Shown here: one piece after another, positions 16,946 to 25,659 of the stretch
How the letters are laid out: each line of letters opens with the position of its first letter
How positions within the stretch are numbered: position 1 is the stretch's first letter
DNA from: an uncultured Gemmataceae bacterium
GTDB taxonomy: Bacteria; Planctomycetota; Planctomycetia; Gemmatales; Gemmataceae
Assembly (NCBI GenBank): GCA_937923405.1
Contig: CALDUY010000003.1
Location: 62,001-126,000 of the forward strand
Direction of reading: 5' to 3'
Length of the DNA: 64,000 nt
Made by a program: the position numbers and the translations under genes
The notes under the pieces: model-generated
The model's database searches: none
The model's input: only the letters and a program-made list of their open reading frames with translations
What the model was told of the DNA's origin: nothing

Positions 16946-17659
16946 TCACACTGTAGAAAATTTTTCCGCTTCGACGGGATCCAATCGTTTGGCGCAGGCT
17001 TCGACCAGCGCGCGGAACAACTGAATGTCCAACCCAGAGGAAGTCGACGAGGTCGGATTCCACTGCACCCCCATGGCCCACCAATCGCTGGTGGACTCAA
17101 CCGCTTCAATCACACCGTCGAGGGCCTGAGCCGTCACACGGAATCCACGGGCCAATCGGGCGATGGCTCGACGATGTTCGCTGTTGACGACTACCTCCCC
17201 TTCGCCATACAGATCGGCTAGTTGTGTGCCCTCCAGCACATTGATGGCATGGCGAAGGCCTCGTTCCGGCGGGTGACGATGCTGCAATGCTTCGGGCAGA
17301 TCCTTAGGCAGGTCGTTGTAGATCGTACCTCCATGCGCGGTGTTGAGAATGTGCAAGCCATGATCGATGGCCAGCACGGGAACATTGTGGTCGTGACACC
17401 AGCTGACTAGTGCCTCGGCTTCGATCAAGTGTTTACGCGGATGTTGATCGTAGCCGACGATAACGACACCGTGAATCTCATCGAGCAGTTCGCCCCAAGA
17501 GCATTCATTTTCCTCGGGCAAGGCAACGGGAATCGCTTCGGCTACAGTCACGCTCGCGCTGATACCAGCTTGCCAGAGACCGCAACCGTGCTTTTCGTGA
17601 GCGCCAAGGTCGGGGCCATAAATGCCAATGCGAATGGTGGGAATGGCGGCAGTAGCCAT
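16946..17659 (-). CDS. Class I glutamine-amidotransferase-like protein without catalytic triad
   Basis: A 237-residue protein with the layout of the PuuD-type (C26) gamma-glutamyl hydrolase family: VPVLAIDHGLHILNTAHGG corresponds to the nucleophile elbow, NSEHRRAIARLARGFRV and DGVIEAVE to later blocks, and MGVQWNP to the GVQWHPE motif. The nucleophile Cys is replaced by Asp99, the catalytic His by Asn201 and the Glu by Thr203. It is therefore unlikely to hydrolyse gamma-glutamyl bonds and may bind or regulate. ATG 17659 has AGGAG 9 bases upstream. Confidence 0.75.
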   Translation of the reverse strand: MATAAIPTIRIGIYGPDLGAHEKHGCGLWQAGISASVTVAEAIPVALPEENECSWGELLDEIHGVVIVGYDQHPRKHLIEAEALVSWCHDHNVPVLAIDHGLHILNTAHGGTIYNDLPKDLPEALQHRHPPERGLRHAINVLEGTQLADLYGEGEVVVNSEHRRAIARLARGFRVTAQALDGVIEAVESTSDWWAMGVQWNPTSSTSSGLDIQLFRALVEACAKRLDPVEAEKFSTV

Positions 17660-17949
17660 CGAGAGGACTCCTTTCCTCAAAGAAGATGGAGGCGAGTATT
17701 CCGGGTACAAAATCCGTCGGCCCAGAAATGCTCCCTCAGTCGTGGAGATTTATACCGGATATTGTAGTTGGACTAATCAAGCAGAGCCAGAGAAAAATGG
17801 GGCATTCCAACGAAAGCGTGATCTTATCCCAATCTCACTTCTACAGCGAGAACTGCTTGACGTTCGCGAGCGCGACTGCGAGACTAAGATTAAGTTATAG
17901 TCTCACCCCCTGGGTGAATCGGCGTCCCCCCCCTACGGATTCCTCCGCC

Positions 17950-20328
17950 ATGACGCCTCATTCTCGATATCCACTCGTTGCTAGCTCTGTGATCGTTTTG
18001 TTAGGCACCGTCACGTTTGCCGCTGAACCCGACGGCGCACAACTGTACAAAACCAAATGCGCCTCCTGCCACGGTCCGCAGGGCGAAGGCACCAAGAAAT
18101 ATATGGCCCGCCTCGAAGGCGATCACTCGGTTGCCAAACTGGCCGACATCATTCAAAAAACCATGCCGGAGTCGGCTCCCGGCACGCTCGACGACAAAGA
18201 GTCCAAAGCCATCGCTGAGTACATTTACCAGGCCTTCTACTCGCGTATCGCCCGTGAGCGCAATCGGCCAGCCCGAATCGAGCTGGCCCGACTCACGGTG
18301 CGACAGTACCGCAACACCATTGCCGACGTCGTCGGCAGTTTCCGCGCTCCGACCCGCATCGGCAACGAACGCGGTCTGAAGGCCGAATACTTCAAAGGTC
18401 GTCGGATGCGACCGCAAGAGCGCGTCGAGCAGCGGATTGATCCCAACATTGGCTTCCAGTTTGGCACCAACGCGCCGATTCCCGACAAACTCGATCCTGC
18501 TGAGTTCTGCATCCGTTGGACCGGAGCGTTGCTCGTCGAACACACTGGTGAGTACGAGTTCACCTTGCGGACGGAACACGCAGCCCGGCTGTGGCTCAAC
18601 GACATGCGCAAGCCGCTCATCGATGCCTGGGTCAAGTCGGGCAACGACACGGAATATCGCGAAACCATCTATCTAGTGGCTGGTCGAGCTTACGCGCTGC
18701 AGGTGGAGTACACCAAGGCCAAACAGGGCGTCGATGACTCGAACAAGAACAAGGCCAAACCGAAGCCAGTTGCGTCGTCAATGACGTTGCTGTGGAAGCT
18801 GCCGCACCGCAGCCGCGAGATCGTGCCGACCCGCAATCTCGCGCCGACGTCTGCTTCCGAGGTATATGTATGTGGCGTTCCCTTCCCTGCGGATGACAAG
18901 AGCTATGGTTGGGAGCGTGGCACTACGGTTTCCAAAGAGTGGGACGAAGCGACCACCGAAGCAGCGATTGATGCAGCGAATTACATTGTCGCGAATATTG
19001 ACGAATTGACCGGAATTCGTCGAGGTGGTCGTCGGCCCAATTCCGGCCTGGGCAATCCCTCGCAGATCAATCTCGATGGCAACAAGGATGAGCCGGTAGC
19101 TAAGGATCGAGCCGCCAAGTTCCAAGCGTTCGCCCTGAGTTTTGCTGAACGCGCCTATCGTCACCCCTTGACCGCAGAGCAGAAAGCCGCCATCGAACGG
19201 CAGTTCACCCCAACTCGGGACGACGAGACCAACCTGAAACGGGCACTCTTGCTGGTGCTGAAGTCGCCGCATTTTTTGTATCGCGAAGTGGGAGCGAGTG
19301 CCGAGAGTTACGAAGTAGCTGCACGGCTGTCGTTCGGTTTGTGGGATTCAATTCCTGACGCTGAACTGCTCAGCGCGGCGGCCCGAGGCCAACTGGCGTC
19401 GCCGGAGCAGATCGCTCGACAGGCTGAGCGGATGCTGGCCGATCCCCGTGCCCGAGTCAAACTACGAGACTTTCTGCTGTCTTGGCTGAAACTCGACGAA
19501 GGGCACGACCTAGCCAAAGATACCAAGAAGTTCCCCGGCTTCACCGAGGAGATTATCTCGGATCTGCGAACCTCCATCGAGTTGTTCCTCCATGACGTGG
19601 TCTGGTCCGAGTCGTCGGACTATCGGCAACTGCTGCTGTCCGACGAACTGTTGCTGAATGGCCGGCTGGCTAAGTTTTACGGAGTCGATCTGCCCGCTGA
19701 AGCCGACTTTACTCGGGTCAAAGTCGATGCAGGCAAACGGGCCGGCGTATTGACGCATCCCTACCTGATGACCACCTTCGCCCATGCGGGCGAGAGTTCG
19801 CCTATCCATCGGGGAGTATTTCTGGCACGCGGTGTGCTAGGACTGGCGTTACGACCGCCGCCGGAAGCCGTCGCTCCATTGGCTCCGGACCTGCACCCCG
19901 ACCTGACCACACGAGAACGGGTGAATCTGCAAACACGCCCCGCCCAGTGCATGACCTGCCACGGAGTCATCAATCCACTGGGGTTCACGCTGGAACAGTT
20001 CGACGCCGTTGGACGCTTTCGTGACCAGGAAAAGGGCAAGCCGATCGATGCGACCGGCACCTATCAGACTCGCTCGGGCAAAGTGGTGCAGGTGAACGGT
20101 GCGCGTGAGTTGGCTAAGTTTTTGGCTAGCAGCGACGAGGCTCACGCTGCCTTTGTCGAGCAGATGTTCCACGCCCTAGTTCAGCAGCCCGTGCGGGCTT
20201 ATGGAGCCACGACTCAAGCGGAATTACAGAGGAAATTTACCGACAGCGGCTATAATATGCGAAAACTGGCTGTCGAGATTCTGACCACGGCTGCCCCACG
20301 GTCGCGTCAGGCGAACGCGGGACGATGA
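17950..20328 (+). CDS. Exported cytochrome/PA14/DUF1592-family planctomycete protein
   Basis: A 792-residue exported protein with the typical multi-domain order: signal peptide, haem-binding CASCH (Cys37, Cys40, His41), DUF1587 (ARLTVRQYRNTIADVVGSF), a PA14-like domain (GLKAEYFKG to ARLWLND), DUF1595, DUF1592 (YEVAARLSFGLWDSIPDAEL), DUF1588 with a second CxxCH (CMTCHG) and a DUF1585 tail. Such proteins are abundant in planctomycetes and are thought to act in periplasmic redox or polymer breakdown, but the reaction is not known. No good ribosome binding site is visible at ATG 17950. The DUF1552 gene follows after 36 bases, the usual partner. Confidence 0.9.
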   Translation: MTPHSRYPLVASSVIVLLGTVTFAAEPDGAQLYKTKCASCHGPQGEGTKKYMARLEGDHSVAKLADIIQKTMPESAPGTLDDKESKAIAEYIYQAFYSRIARERNRPARIELARLTVRQYRNTIADVVGSFRAPTRIGNERGLKAEYFKGRRMRPQERVEQRIDPNIGFQFGTNAPIPDKLDPAEFCIRWTGALLVEHTGEYEFTLRTEHAARLWLNDMRKPLIDAWVKSGNDTEYRETIYLVAGRAYALQVEYTKAKQGVDDSNKNKAKPKPVASSMTLLWKLPHRSREIVPTRNLAPTSASEVYVCGVPFPADDKSYGWERGTTVSKEWDEATTEAAIDAANYIVANIDELTGIRRGGRRPNSGLGNPSQINLDGNKDEPVAKDRAAKFQAFALSFAERAYRHPLTAEQKAAIERQFTPTRDDETNLKRALLLVLKSPHFLYREVGASAESYEVAARLSFGLWDSIPDAELLSAAARGQLASPEQIARQAERMLADPRARVKLRDFLLSWLKLDEGHDLAKDTKKFPGFTEEIISDLRTSIELFLHDVVWSESSDYRQLLLSDELLLNGRLAKFYGVDLPAEADFTRVKVDAGKRAGVLTHPYLMTTFAHAGESSPIHRGVFLARGVLGLALRPPPEAVAPLAPDLHPDLTTRERVNLQTRPAQCMTCHGVINPLGFTLEQFDAVGRFRDQEKGKPIDATGTYQTRSGKVVQVNGARELAKFLASSDEAHAAFVEQMFHALVQQPVRAYGATTQAELQRKFTDSGYNMRKLAVEILTTAAPRSRQANAGR

Positions 20329-20364
20329 CCTACCTTCCCACCCCAAACGCGGAGATGTGTTCTC

Positions 20365-21678
20365 ATGCCGTTCGTATCCAACCGCCGCGAGTTTATCCGC
20401 GACCTCGGCCTTAGCTCGGCTTCGCTGCCGTTCATCCTCAACTTGCCGAGCCTCGGCTTCGCCAACCAGACTCGACGCAAACAGCGGCTCGTGATCATGT
20501 TTAGCCCAAACGGAGTGATTCCGGACAATTTCTGGCCCAAAGAAGAGGGCGAAACGTTCACCCTGAAGGAAATTCTTCGTCCGTTGGAGCCGTTTCAGAA
20601 GCAGATGCTCGTGCTGCACGGCCTATGCGACAAAGTGCGCGGCGATGGCGACAATCACATGCGCGGCATGGGCTGTCTGTTAACCGGCATCGAACTGTTC
20701 CCGGGCAATATCCAGGGTGGCTCCCACACTCCGGCAGGATGGGCCAGCGGCCTATCGATCGATCAGGAGATCAAGAACTTCCTACAAAAGGATCCGGCCA
20801 CGCGAACCCGCTTCGGTTCGCTGGAGTTTGGCGTCATGGTACCGGATCGCGCCGATACCTGGACCCGCATGTGCTATGCTGGGCCGAACAAGCCGATCGC
20901 GCCCATCGATGATCCCTACCAGATGTTCGCCAAGCTTTATGGCAAGACCAAAGATCGTGCCTTGCTGGCCAGCGTGCTTGACGAGGTGACCGAGGATCTC
21001 AAAAAGGTCAGCGCCACGGTCAGTGCCGAGGATCGACGCTTACTCGAAGAACACACGACTTTCGTCCGTGACATGGAACGCGATCTGAAGTCCACAGCAA
21101 CGACGATCGAGCATGCGGTGCCGACGCTTGATCCTGGTGTGAAGCGCGAGAACGATCGCATGCCGCAGATCACCAAGATGCAGATCGATCTACTGGTGAA
21201 CAGTTTCGTCTCCGATTTTGCCCGAGTGGCGACGTTGCAGATCACCAACTCGGTCGGTCAGCCGAAGATGCGTTGGCTGGGGATCAACGAGGGGCATCAC
21301 GAACTGTCGCACGAGCCGGATAGCAACGCCAAGGCCGTCGAGAAGCTCACCAAGATCAACACTTGGTACTGCGAGCAGTTTGCTTATCTTGCCAAGCGAC
21401 TCGCTGAGACTCCGGAACCGGGCGGGGCGGGCAGTCTGTTGGACAACACCCTCTTGGTTTGGACCAACGAGTTGGGCAAAGGCAACTCGCACACACTCGA
21501 TAACATTCCGTTCGTCTTGGTGGGCGGTGGACTCGACTTCAAGATGGGCCGCTCGCTCAAGTTCCGCCGTTTGCCCCACAATCGCTTGCTGTTGTCGTTG
21601 GCCCACGGGTTCGGCCATCGCATCGACCGGTTTGGCAACCCCGATTTCTGCACCCAAGGACCGCTGAACCTGAGCTGA
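20365..21678 (+). CDS. DUF1552 family exported protein
   Basis: A 437-residue protein beginning with a Tat-like signal ([18 protein letters not shown]) and continuing with the DUF1552 pattern, including [28 protein letters not shown] and [11 protein letters not shown]. The family has an alkaline-phosphatase-like fold and usually follows a DUF1592-type cytochrome gene, as here. The substrate is unknown. GGAG lies about 10 bases before ATG 20365. Probably one operon with the genes on both sides. Confidence 0.9.
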   Translation: MPFVSNRREFIRDLGLSSASLPFILNLPSLGFANQTRRKQRLVIMFSPNGVIPDNFWPKEEGETFTLKEILRPLEPFQKQMLVLHGLCDKVRGDGDNHMRGMGCLLTGIELFPGNIQGGSHTPAGWASGLSIDQEIKNFLQKDPATRTRFGSLEFGVMVPDRADTWTRMCYAGPNKPIAPIDDPYQMFAKLYGKTKDRALLASVLDEVTEDLKKVSATVSAEDRRLLEEHTTFVRDMERDLKSTATTIEHAVPTLDPGVKRENDRMPQITKMQIDLLVNSFVSDFARVATLQITNSVGQPKMRWLGINEGHHELSHEPDSNAKAVEKLTKINTWYCEQFAYLAKRLAETPEPGGAGSLLDNTLLVWTNELGKGNSHTLDNIPFVLVGGGLDFKMGRSLKFRRLPHNRLLLSLAHGFGHRIDRFGNPDFCTQGPLNLS

Positions 21679-21703
21679 AGCCTAAGCCGGGAGACAAGCT
21701 ACC

Positions 21704-22585
21704 ATGAATGCTCCGCTTTCTCGCCGCGCGTTTCTGAGCGTGGCGGCAACGTCGCCCTTGTTGTTGGCTGACGATGCGCCGAAGAAGAAGTTGCTGCTGC
21801 TCGCGGGTAGTCCCAGCCATCCACCAGGGATGCATGAGTTCAACGCCGGGGTGTTGTTGCTCAAAAAGAGACTCGACGCCGTTCCGGGATTGGAGACCGA
21901 CTTTCACAAAAACGGTTGGCCTAGCTCGGAGAAAGCGTTCGACGGCGTCAGCGGCATCTTTCTTTATTCCGATGGCGGCGGCGGGCATCCGTTTATCCAG
22001 CGAGATCGTCTGCAACTGATCGGCGATCTGATGAGCCGAGGCGTCGGTCTGCTCTGCGCCCATTTCGCCGTCGAGGTGCCCAAGGATCGCGGCAGCAAAG
22101 AGTTTCAAGCGTGGATCGGCGGGCACTACGAACATCTCTGGTCGTGCAATCCCATCTGGACGCCCGAGTTTAACGAATTGCCTGAGCATCCCATCACTCG
22201 TGGCGTCAAGCCCTTCGCCATCAAGGACGAGTGGTACTTCAACATGCGATTTCGCCCCGAGATGAAAGGAGTCACGCCGATTCTCTCTGCTGTGCCATCC
22301 GATGCTGTCCGCGATGGCCCGTATGTCTATCCACGCGGTCCGTACAAACACATTCAGCAAGCCAAAGGTCGTAGTGAGGTGCTGATGTGGGCCACCGAGC
22401 GAGCCGATACGGGGCGAGGCGTCGGTTTCACTGGCGGACATTTTCATCAGAATTGGAAGGACGACAACTTCCGCAAGGTGATTCTCAACGCACTATTGTG
22501 GATCTGCAAACTCGAAGTACCGCGTGATGGAGTCGCTTCCACCGTGAGCGACGCTGAGATGAAGCAGAATCTCGATCCGAAATAG
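21704..22585 (+). CDS. ThuA-like domain protein, exported
   Basis: A 293-residue protein with a short Tat-type start (LSRRAFLSVAATSPLLLA) and a ThuA/class I amidotransferase-like fold. Recognisable blocks are LLLLAGSPSHPPGMHEF, RGVGLLCAHFAVEV, DEWYFNMRF and GRGVGFTGGHFHQNW. ThuA-like proteins occur in planctomycete sugar-degradation contexts, but their reaction is mostly undefined. It starts 25 bases after the DUF1552 gene with GGGAGA 9-10 bases upstream, so it is likely the third gene of that operon. Confidence 0.85.
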   Translation: MNAPLSRRAFLSVAATSPLLLADDAPKKKLLLLAGSPSHPPGMHEFNAGVLLLKKRLDAVPGLETDFHKNGWPSSEKAFDGVSGIFLYSDGGGGHPFIQRDRLQLIGDLMSRGVGLLCAHFAVEVPKDRGSKEFQAWIGGHYEHLWSCNPIWTPEFNELPEHPITRGVKPFAIKDEWYFNMRFRPEMKGVTPILSAVPSDAVRDGPYVYPRGPYKHIQQAKGRSEVLMWATERADTGRGVGFTGGHFHQNWKDDNFRKVILNALLWICKLEVPRDGVASTVSDAEMKQNLDPK

Positions 22586-22812
22586 GGGAATTGCGCTGTG
22601 GCTACAGTGAGTAGCCCAAGGGCACCGGTTTGTGGTGCAGGCCGACCAGAACTAGGTGGTACAGTGGGACGGTACGGAGTGTTCGCAGACCGCGGCGATG
22701 GGGCCGATTTAGCCTGCATTTTCAGGACACGCTGAATGCCAAGGAGAGAAGCGGAGCTTGTCCTACAATAAAAACGACAGGGGTACCGATCCTGGCAACC
22801 GAGACACAGGGC

Positions 22813-23214
22813 GTGATCACGTTGGAACAAGTTGCCTGCGTTGCCGGTGGGTCCGCCGTGGGCGGTATCACTCGCTGGCTCTCGACTCGATTCGTCGCAC
22901 ATTGGGTGGGCACAGACTGGCCGTGGGGAACGCTACTGGTCAACCTGACTGGATGTTGTTTCCTCGGCGGGTTCATGTTCCTGGTCACGCACCATCGCGT
23001 TTCCGAAGCCGACCGCTTGTTTTTCGCGGTCGGCTTCGCCGGTGGTTTGACCACATTTTCGACTTTTGGTATTGAGACCGACATCCTCTGGCGACATCGG
23101 CGTTGGCTAGCAGGCCTGTTGTACATTCTTGCCAGCGTGCTAGGCGGACTTTGCGCCTTCCGACTCGGTGCTCTGGGAATGGAGCGTCTGTTAGACTTTT
23201 GGGCCTTGGGGTAA
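22813..23214 (+). CDS. crcB: Fluoride exporter CrcB/Fluc
   Basis: A 133-residue four-helix membrane protein. Family motifs are clear: GGSAVGGITRW near the N-terminus with Arg21, GTLLVNLTGCCFLGG with Asn44, and GFAGGLTTFSTFG with the two phenylalanines (82, 85) lining the fluoride pore. It acts as a dual-topology dimer that lowers cytoplasmic fluoride. The start is uncertain; GTG 22813 gives the usual length. Its last 24 bases overlap the 3' end of the convergent TerC gene. A possible degenerate fluoride riboswitch lies upstream. Confidence 0.88.
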   Translation: MITLEQVACVAGGSAVGGITRWLSTRFVAHWVGTDWPWGTLLVNLTGCCFLGGFMFLVTHHRVSEADRLFFAVGFAGGLTTFSTFGIETDILWRHRRWLAGLLYILASVLGGLCAFRLGALGMERLLDFWALG

Positions 23215-24033
23215 CTGCATCTGGTGTAGATGGACCGGGTCTATCTTGGGCCGAATCCGTAGATTGATAAACTCAACCGTCACTGAGAAGGCCATCGCAA
23301 AATAGATGTAGCCTTTCTCGATGTGCTCGCCGGTGCCCTCGGCCACTAGCATTACGCCAATCAGAATCAGAAAGGCCAGCGCGAGAATTTTAATCGTCGG
23401 ATGGCGCGAGACGAAGTCGCTAATCCAAGCAGCGGCAACGAGCATCACTCCCAAAGCAACGAACATGGCCAGTACCATAACACTGATGGCGGCCCAGTCA
23501 ATCCCCTTAGTCGGATCTGCTCGCACCATGCCGACCGCAGTGATCACAGAATCCAAAGAAAAGACAATATCAAGAAGACAGATCTGAAAAATCGTGTTTG
23601 AGAAGCTGGCCTTTCCTCCCAGTTCGTGACTGCTCTCATCGACACCTTCGAGCTTGTGATGAATCTCCAAGGTGCTTTTGCCGATGAGAAACATCCCTCC
23701 CAACAGTAAAACGAGATCCTTAACGGTGACATCTCGGGCTGGATAGATGACCTCACCGTCCGAGAGTGTTTCGGGAGAGAACCAGTCAGAGGGAATGCCG
23801 AAACTGGTCCACGACCACAAGACCGTTTTGTCCATCGAAGCCAGAAAGAACAACATCCCCAAGAGCAATAAGCGCGTCCCCATCGCCACCATCAGGCCGA
23901 TCTGTCGGGCGCGGTGTTGCTGCTCTTTGGGCAAGCGTCCTGCCACGATGGCAATAAAGATGACGTTGTCGATGCCGAGAACGATCTCCATCAACGTCAG
24001 GGTTAACAGTGCGATCAGCAATTCGGTGGTCAA
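23191..24033 (-). CDS. TerC family integral membrane protein
   Basis: A 280-residue polytopic membrane protein with the TerC signatures LTLMEIVLGIDNVIFIAIVAG near the N-terminus and DIVFSLDSVITAVGM in the middle; the paired acidic residues in these segments are proposed metal-binding sites. Relatives such as Alx and MeeF/MeeY act in manganese export. A hydrophilic loop with EIHHKLEG separates the halves. It starts with TTG at 24033, supported by a strong AGGAGG 8 bases upstream. It is probably a separate transcript because a hairpin lies just upstream at 24064-24102. Confidence 0.9.
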   Translation of the reverse strand: MTTELLIALLTLTLMEIVLGIDNVIFIAIVAGRLPKEQQHRARQIGLMVAMGTRLLLLGMLFFLASMDKTVLWSWTSFGIPSDWFSPETLSDGEVIYPARDVTVKDLVLLLGGMFLIGKSTLEIHHKLEGVDESSHELGGKASFSNTIFQICLLDIVFSLDSVITAVGMVRADPTKGIDWAAISVMVLAMFVALGVMLVAAAWISDFVSRHPTIKILALAFLILIGVMLVAEGTGEHIEKGYIYFAMAFSVTVEFINLRIRPKIDPVHLHQMQLPQGPKV

Positions 24034-24063
24034 AACGAATCCCTCCTAACCAGAAACAAGTAG

Positions 24064-24102
24064 GGCCTGGGCGATACGAATTGTCATCGTATCGCTCAGG
24101 CC
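24064..24102 (-). terminator. Terminator-like hairpin after the csrA operon
   Basis: A 16-base inverted repeat with one mismatch, GGCCTGGGCGATACGA / TCGTATCGCTCAGGCC, and a 7-base loop. On the minus strand it lies between the gene ending at 24125 and the TerC start at 24033. No clear T-run follows, so it might instead be a regulatory hairpin in the TerC leader. Confidence 0.6.
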
Positions 24103-24124
24103 ATTATTGGTTAGTGGGATGGGC

Positions 24125-24559
24125 CTAATGCCCCAAACAGCGATCCAGAAGTAGCTGAAACTCGGGACAAATGCGACGAGCACGAGTGTGCAGATCGGCC
24201 AGAAGCCGCGTTTCGGTGCGACCGACTCCATCAGTCACGAGTAGTTGTCGCAGCCACTCGGTCTCTTCCGGATCAATCGCCTCGTTAGCCAGCACTACTC
24301 GGCGTAGCGACTCAACCACGAGTTGCTCCAAAACGGGTCGCGAACAAGGCGAACAACGCATCTGTTCGACCAACACCTCAACATCAGCGCGAGTGACAAC
24401 AGTGTCGTTCACCTGCTGACGCAATCGCTCCAACTCGGATTCGTCCAGTGAACGTTGGTTGTCCCATTCAGCCAACAATCTAAAAGATCCCGTGGAAGGA
24501 GATTGCTGTTCGCTGGATGGAGGATTCCAGAAATCGAGTAGGCGTTGCAGGGTAGTCAT
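24125..24559 (-). CDS. Hypothetical protein coupled to csrA
   Basis: A 144-residue soluble, mainly helical acidic protein. The C-terminal half (ANEAIDPEETEWLRQLL followed by DLHTRARRICPEF) is weakly reminiscent of TerB-like helical domains, but I cannot assign a family. Its ATG overlaps the csrA stop in an ATGA junction, so it is translationally coupled to CsrA and could be a partner or antagonist of it; this is inference. Confidence 0.65.
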   Translation of the reverse strand: MTTLQRLLDFWNPPSSEQQSPSTGSFRLLAEWDNQRSLDESELERLRQQVNDTVVTRADVEVLVEQMRCSPCSRPVLEQLVVESLRRVVLANEAIDPEETEWLRQLLVTDGVGRTETRLLADLHTRARRICPEFQLLLDRCLGH

Positions 24560-24747
24560 TTGCTAGTGACGGCCTCCCGAGACTGGGAAACGTTCTCGAA
24601 GGGCTGTAGTTCTTCCCGGCGAATCGACACTTGTGGGGGGGCCTTGATGCCAACGCGGACTTGTTTGCCGCGGATGGCCACAATCGTGATGCTGATACCT
24701 TCGCCGATGAAAATTTCTTCGTGAACCTTACGGCTGAGAATAAGCAT
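24556..24747 (-). CDS. csrA: Carbon storage regulator CsrA
   Basis: A 63-residue RNA-binding protein with the conserved MLILSRKVHEEIFIGEGI start, followed by GKQVRVGIKAPPQVSIRREE, including the Arg of the RNA-binding strand. CsrA dimers bind GGA motifs in mRNA leaders and repress or activate translation. Here GGAGG lies 6 bases before the ATG at 24747. In planctomycetes, as in other bacteria without FliW context, its targets are unknown. The downstream gene overlaps by 4 bases. Confidence 0.95.
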   Translation of the reverse strand: MLILSRKVHEEIFIGEGISITIVAIRGKQVRVGIKAPPQVSIRREELQPFENVSQSREAVTSK

Positions 24748-24861
24748 AATGTACCTCCGGAATGCTCAGAGAGAATCAGCGCTTGAGTGTAACGAACCAT
24801 CAGGCGCGGCCCATGCCAGCGCTAAGACAACGGACAGTTCGCACCAACGAGCAACCGGAGG

Positions 24862-25245
24862 CTAGCAAAGAAGAGGAACGCCCAATCCATTGCGATAAGA
24901 ATGCTCAAAACCGGCTAAACCGGAGGCCAAACAAGGCTGGATGCTAGCAGCCTGGGGAGTGGCTAGAGGGAACTGCGTAGGCAATGACCAAACGATGGGC
25001 AGCTGCTTTCGCTCCGCTCGCCGGCCATCGTGGTTATTGACCCGCACCATGTCCGTCTCTTCGTCGATCTCGGCGGAAATCTCTGTGACGCAGCCACGCA
25101 CATGGTACATCGGCGAAGCACGATCGAGAATGTCAACGAGAATGGTGAGATTAAAACTGGACGTGAAACTGAGCAAACAACAAAGCAAGACCCAACCCCG
25201 CGAACACGGAGTTCGTCGATACGGTGATCGGGTCGTAGTGGACAT
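24862..25245 (-). CDS. Doubtful hypothetical protein
   Basis: A possible 127-residue protein starting with a basic segment and a hydrophobic stretch (WVLLCCLLSFTSSFNLTILV) that could be a signal or membrane anchor. The remainder has no recognisable domain. GAGGGA lies very close to ATG 25245, and a GTG at 25257 is an alternative. An open frame on the opposite strand overlaps it. I list it because the stretch would otherwise be about 900 bases without a gene; evidence is weak. Confidence 0.3.
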   Translation of the reverse strand: MSTTTRSPYRRTPCSRGWVLLCCLLSFTSSFNLTILVDILDRASPMYHVRGCVTEISAEIDEETDMVRVNNHDGRRAERKQLPIVWSLPTQFPLATPQAASIQPCLASGLAGFEHSYRNGLGVPLLC

Positions 25246-25295
25246 AAGTTCCCTCACAACGTCCTTCCGACACGATGAATCTACCTAAAAAAAGC

Positions 25296-25323
25296 AAAAC
25301 ACGCAAGCTAGATTGCCTGTTTT
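25296..25323. terminator. Hairpin with flanking A and T tracts
   Basis: An 11-base stem with one mismatch, AAAACACGCAA / TTGCCTGTTTT, loop GCTAGA, flanked by an A-tract on the left and a T-tract on the right. It could terminate transcription on either strand, separating the csrA side from the isomerase gene. Confidence 0.5.
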
Positions 25324-25449
25324 TTGAAAAGTGCTAACCGATCGATCCTGGAGGTTGAGGGCCAGCTAACCTGGGAAGTCTCCTCGCACAACTCGTGCTG
25401 AAACATTACTTGCCCGGAGAATCGATTCCATTCCATTGAATGATTTTAT

Positions 25450-25499
25450 AGATCCTCAAAATGGTTTATATCTATTCTGGAGATATATAAGATCTTCAA
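25450..25499. promoter_or_regulatory. AT-rich island with palindrome between direct repeats
   Basis: Upstream of the FucI-like gene, a palindrome TATATCT / AGATATA (25467-25487) is flanked by the direct repeats AGATCCTCAA (25450) and AGATCTTCAA (25490), exactly 40 bases apart. The surrounding ~65 bases are strikingly A/T-rich for this chromosome. It may be an operator or promoter region. The rest of 25258-25659 shows nothing else. Confidence 0.35.
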
Positions 25500-25659
25500 T
25501 TCTAGCAACTTCACGCCAGCCACCGTCAGCGGATCGAGTTGGCTTATCAATCACTTAACGATCGCCTCAGATTCCGACTCATCGTAAATCATCTCCCACC
25601 TTGTCGATCGCTCCTTTCCCTAACACAATGCCGACATTCACCCCTGGAGAGTAAGACAG

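Noticed and set aside
20365-22585. DUF1552 and ThuA genes as a novel degradation system
   Set aside because: This gene set is a common planctomycete arrangement; nothing unusual in order or motifs.
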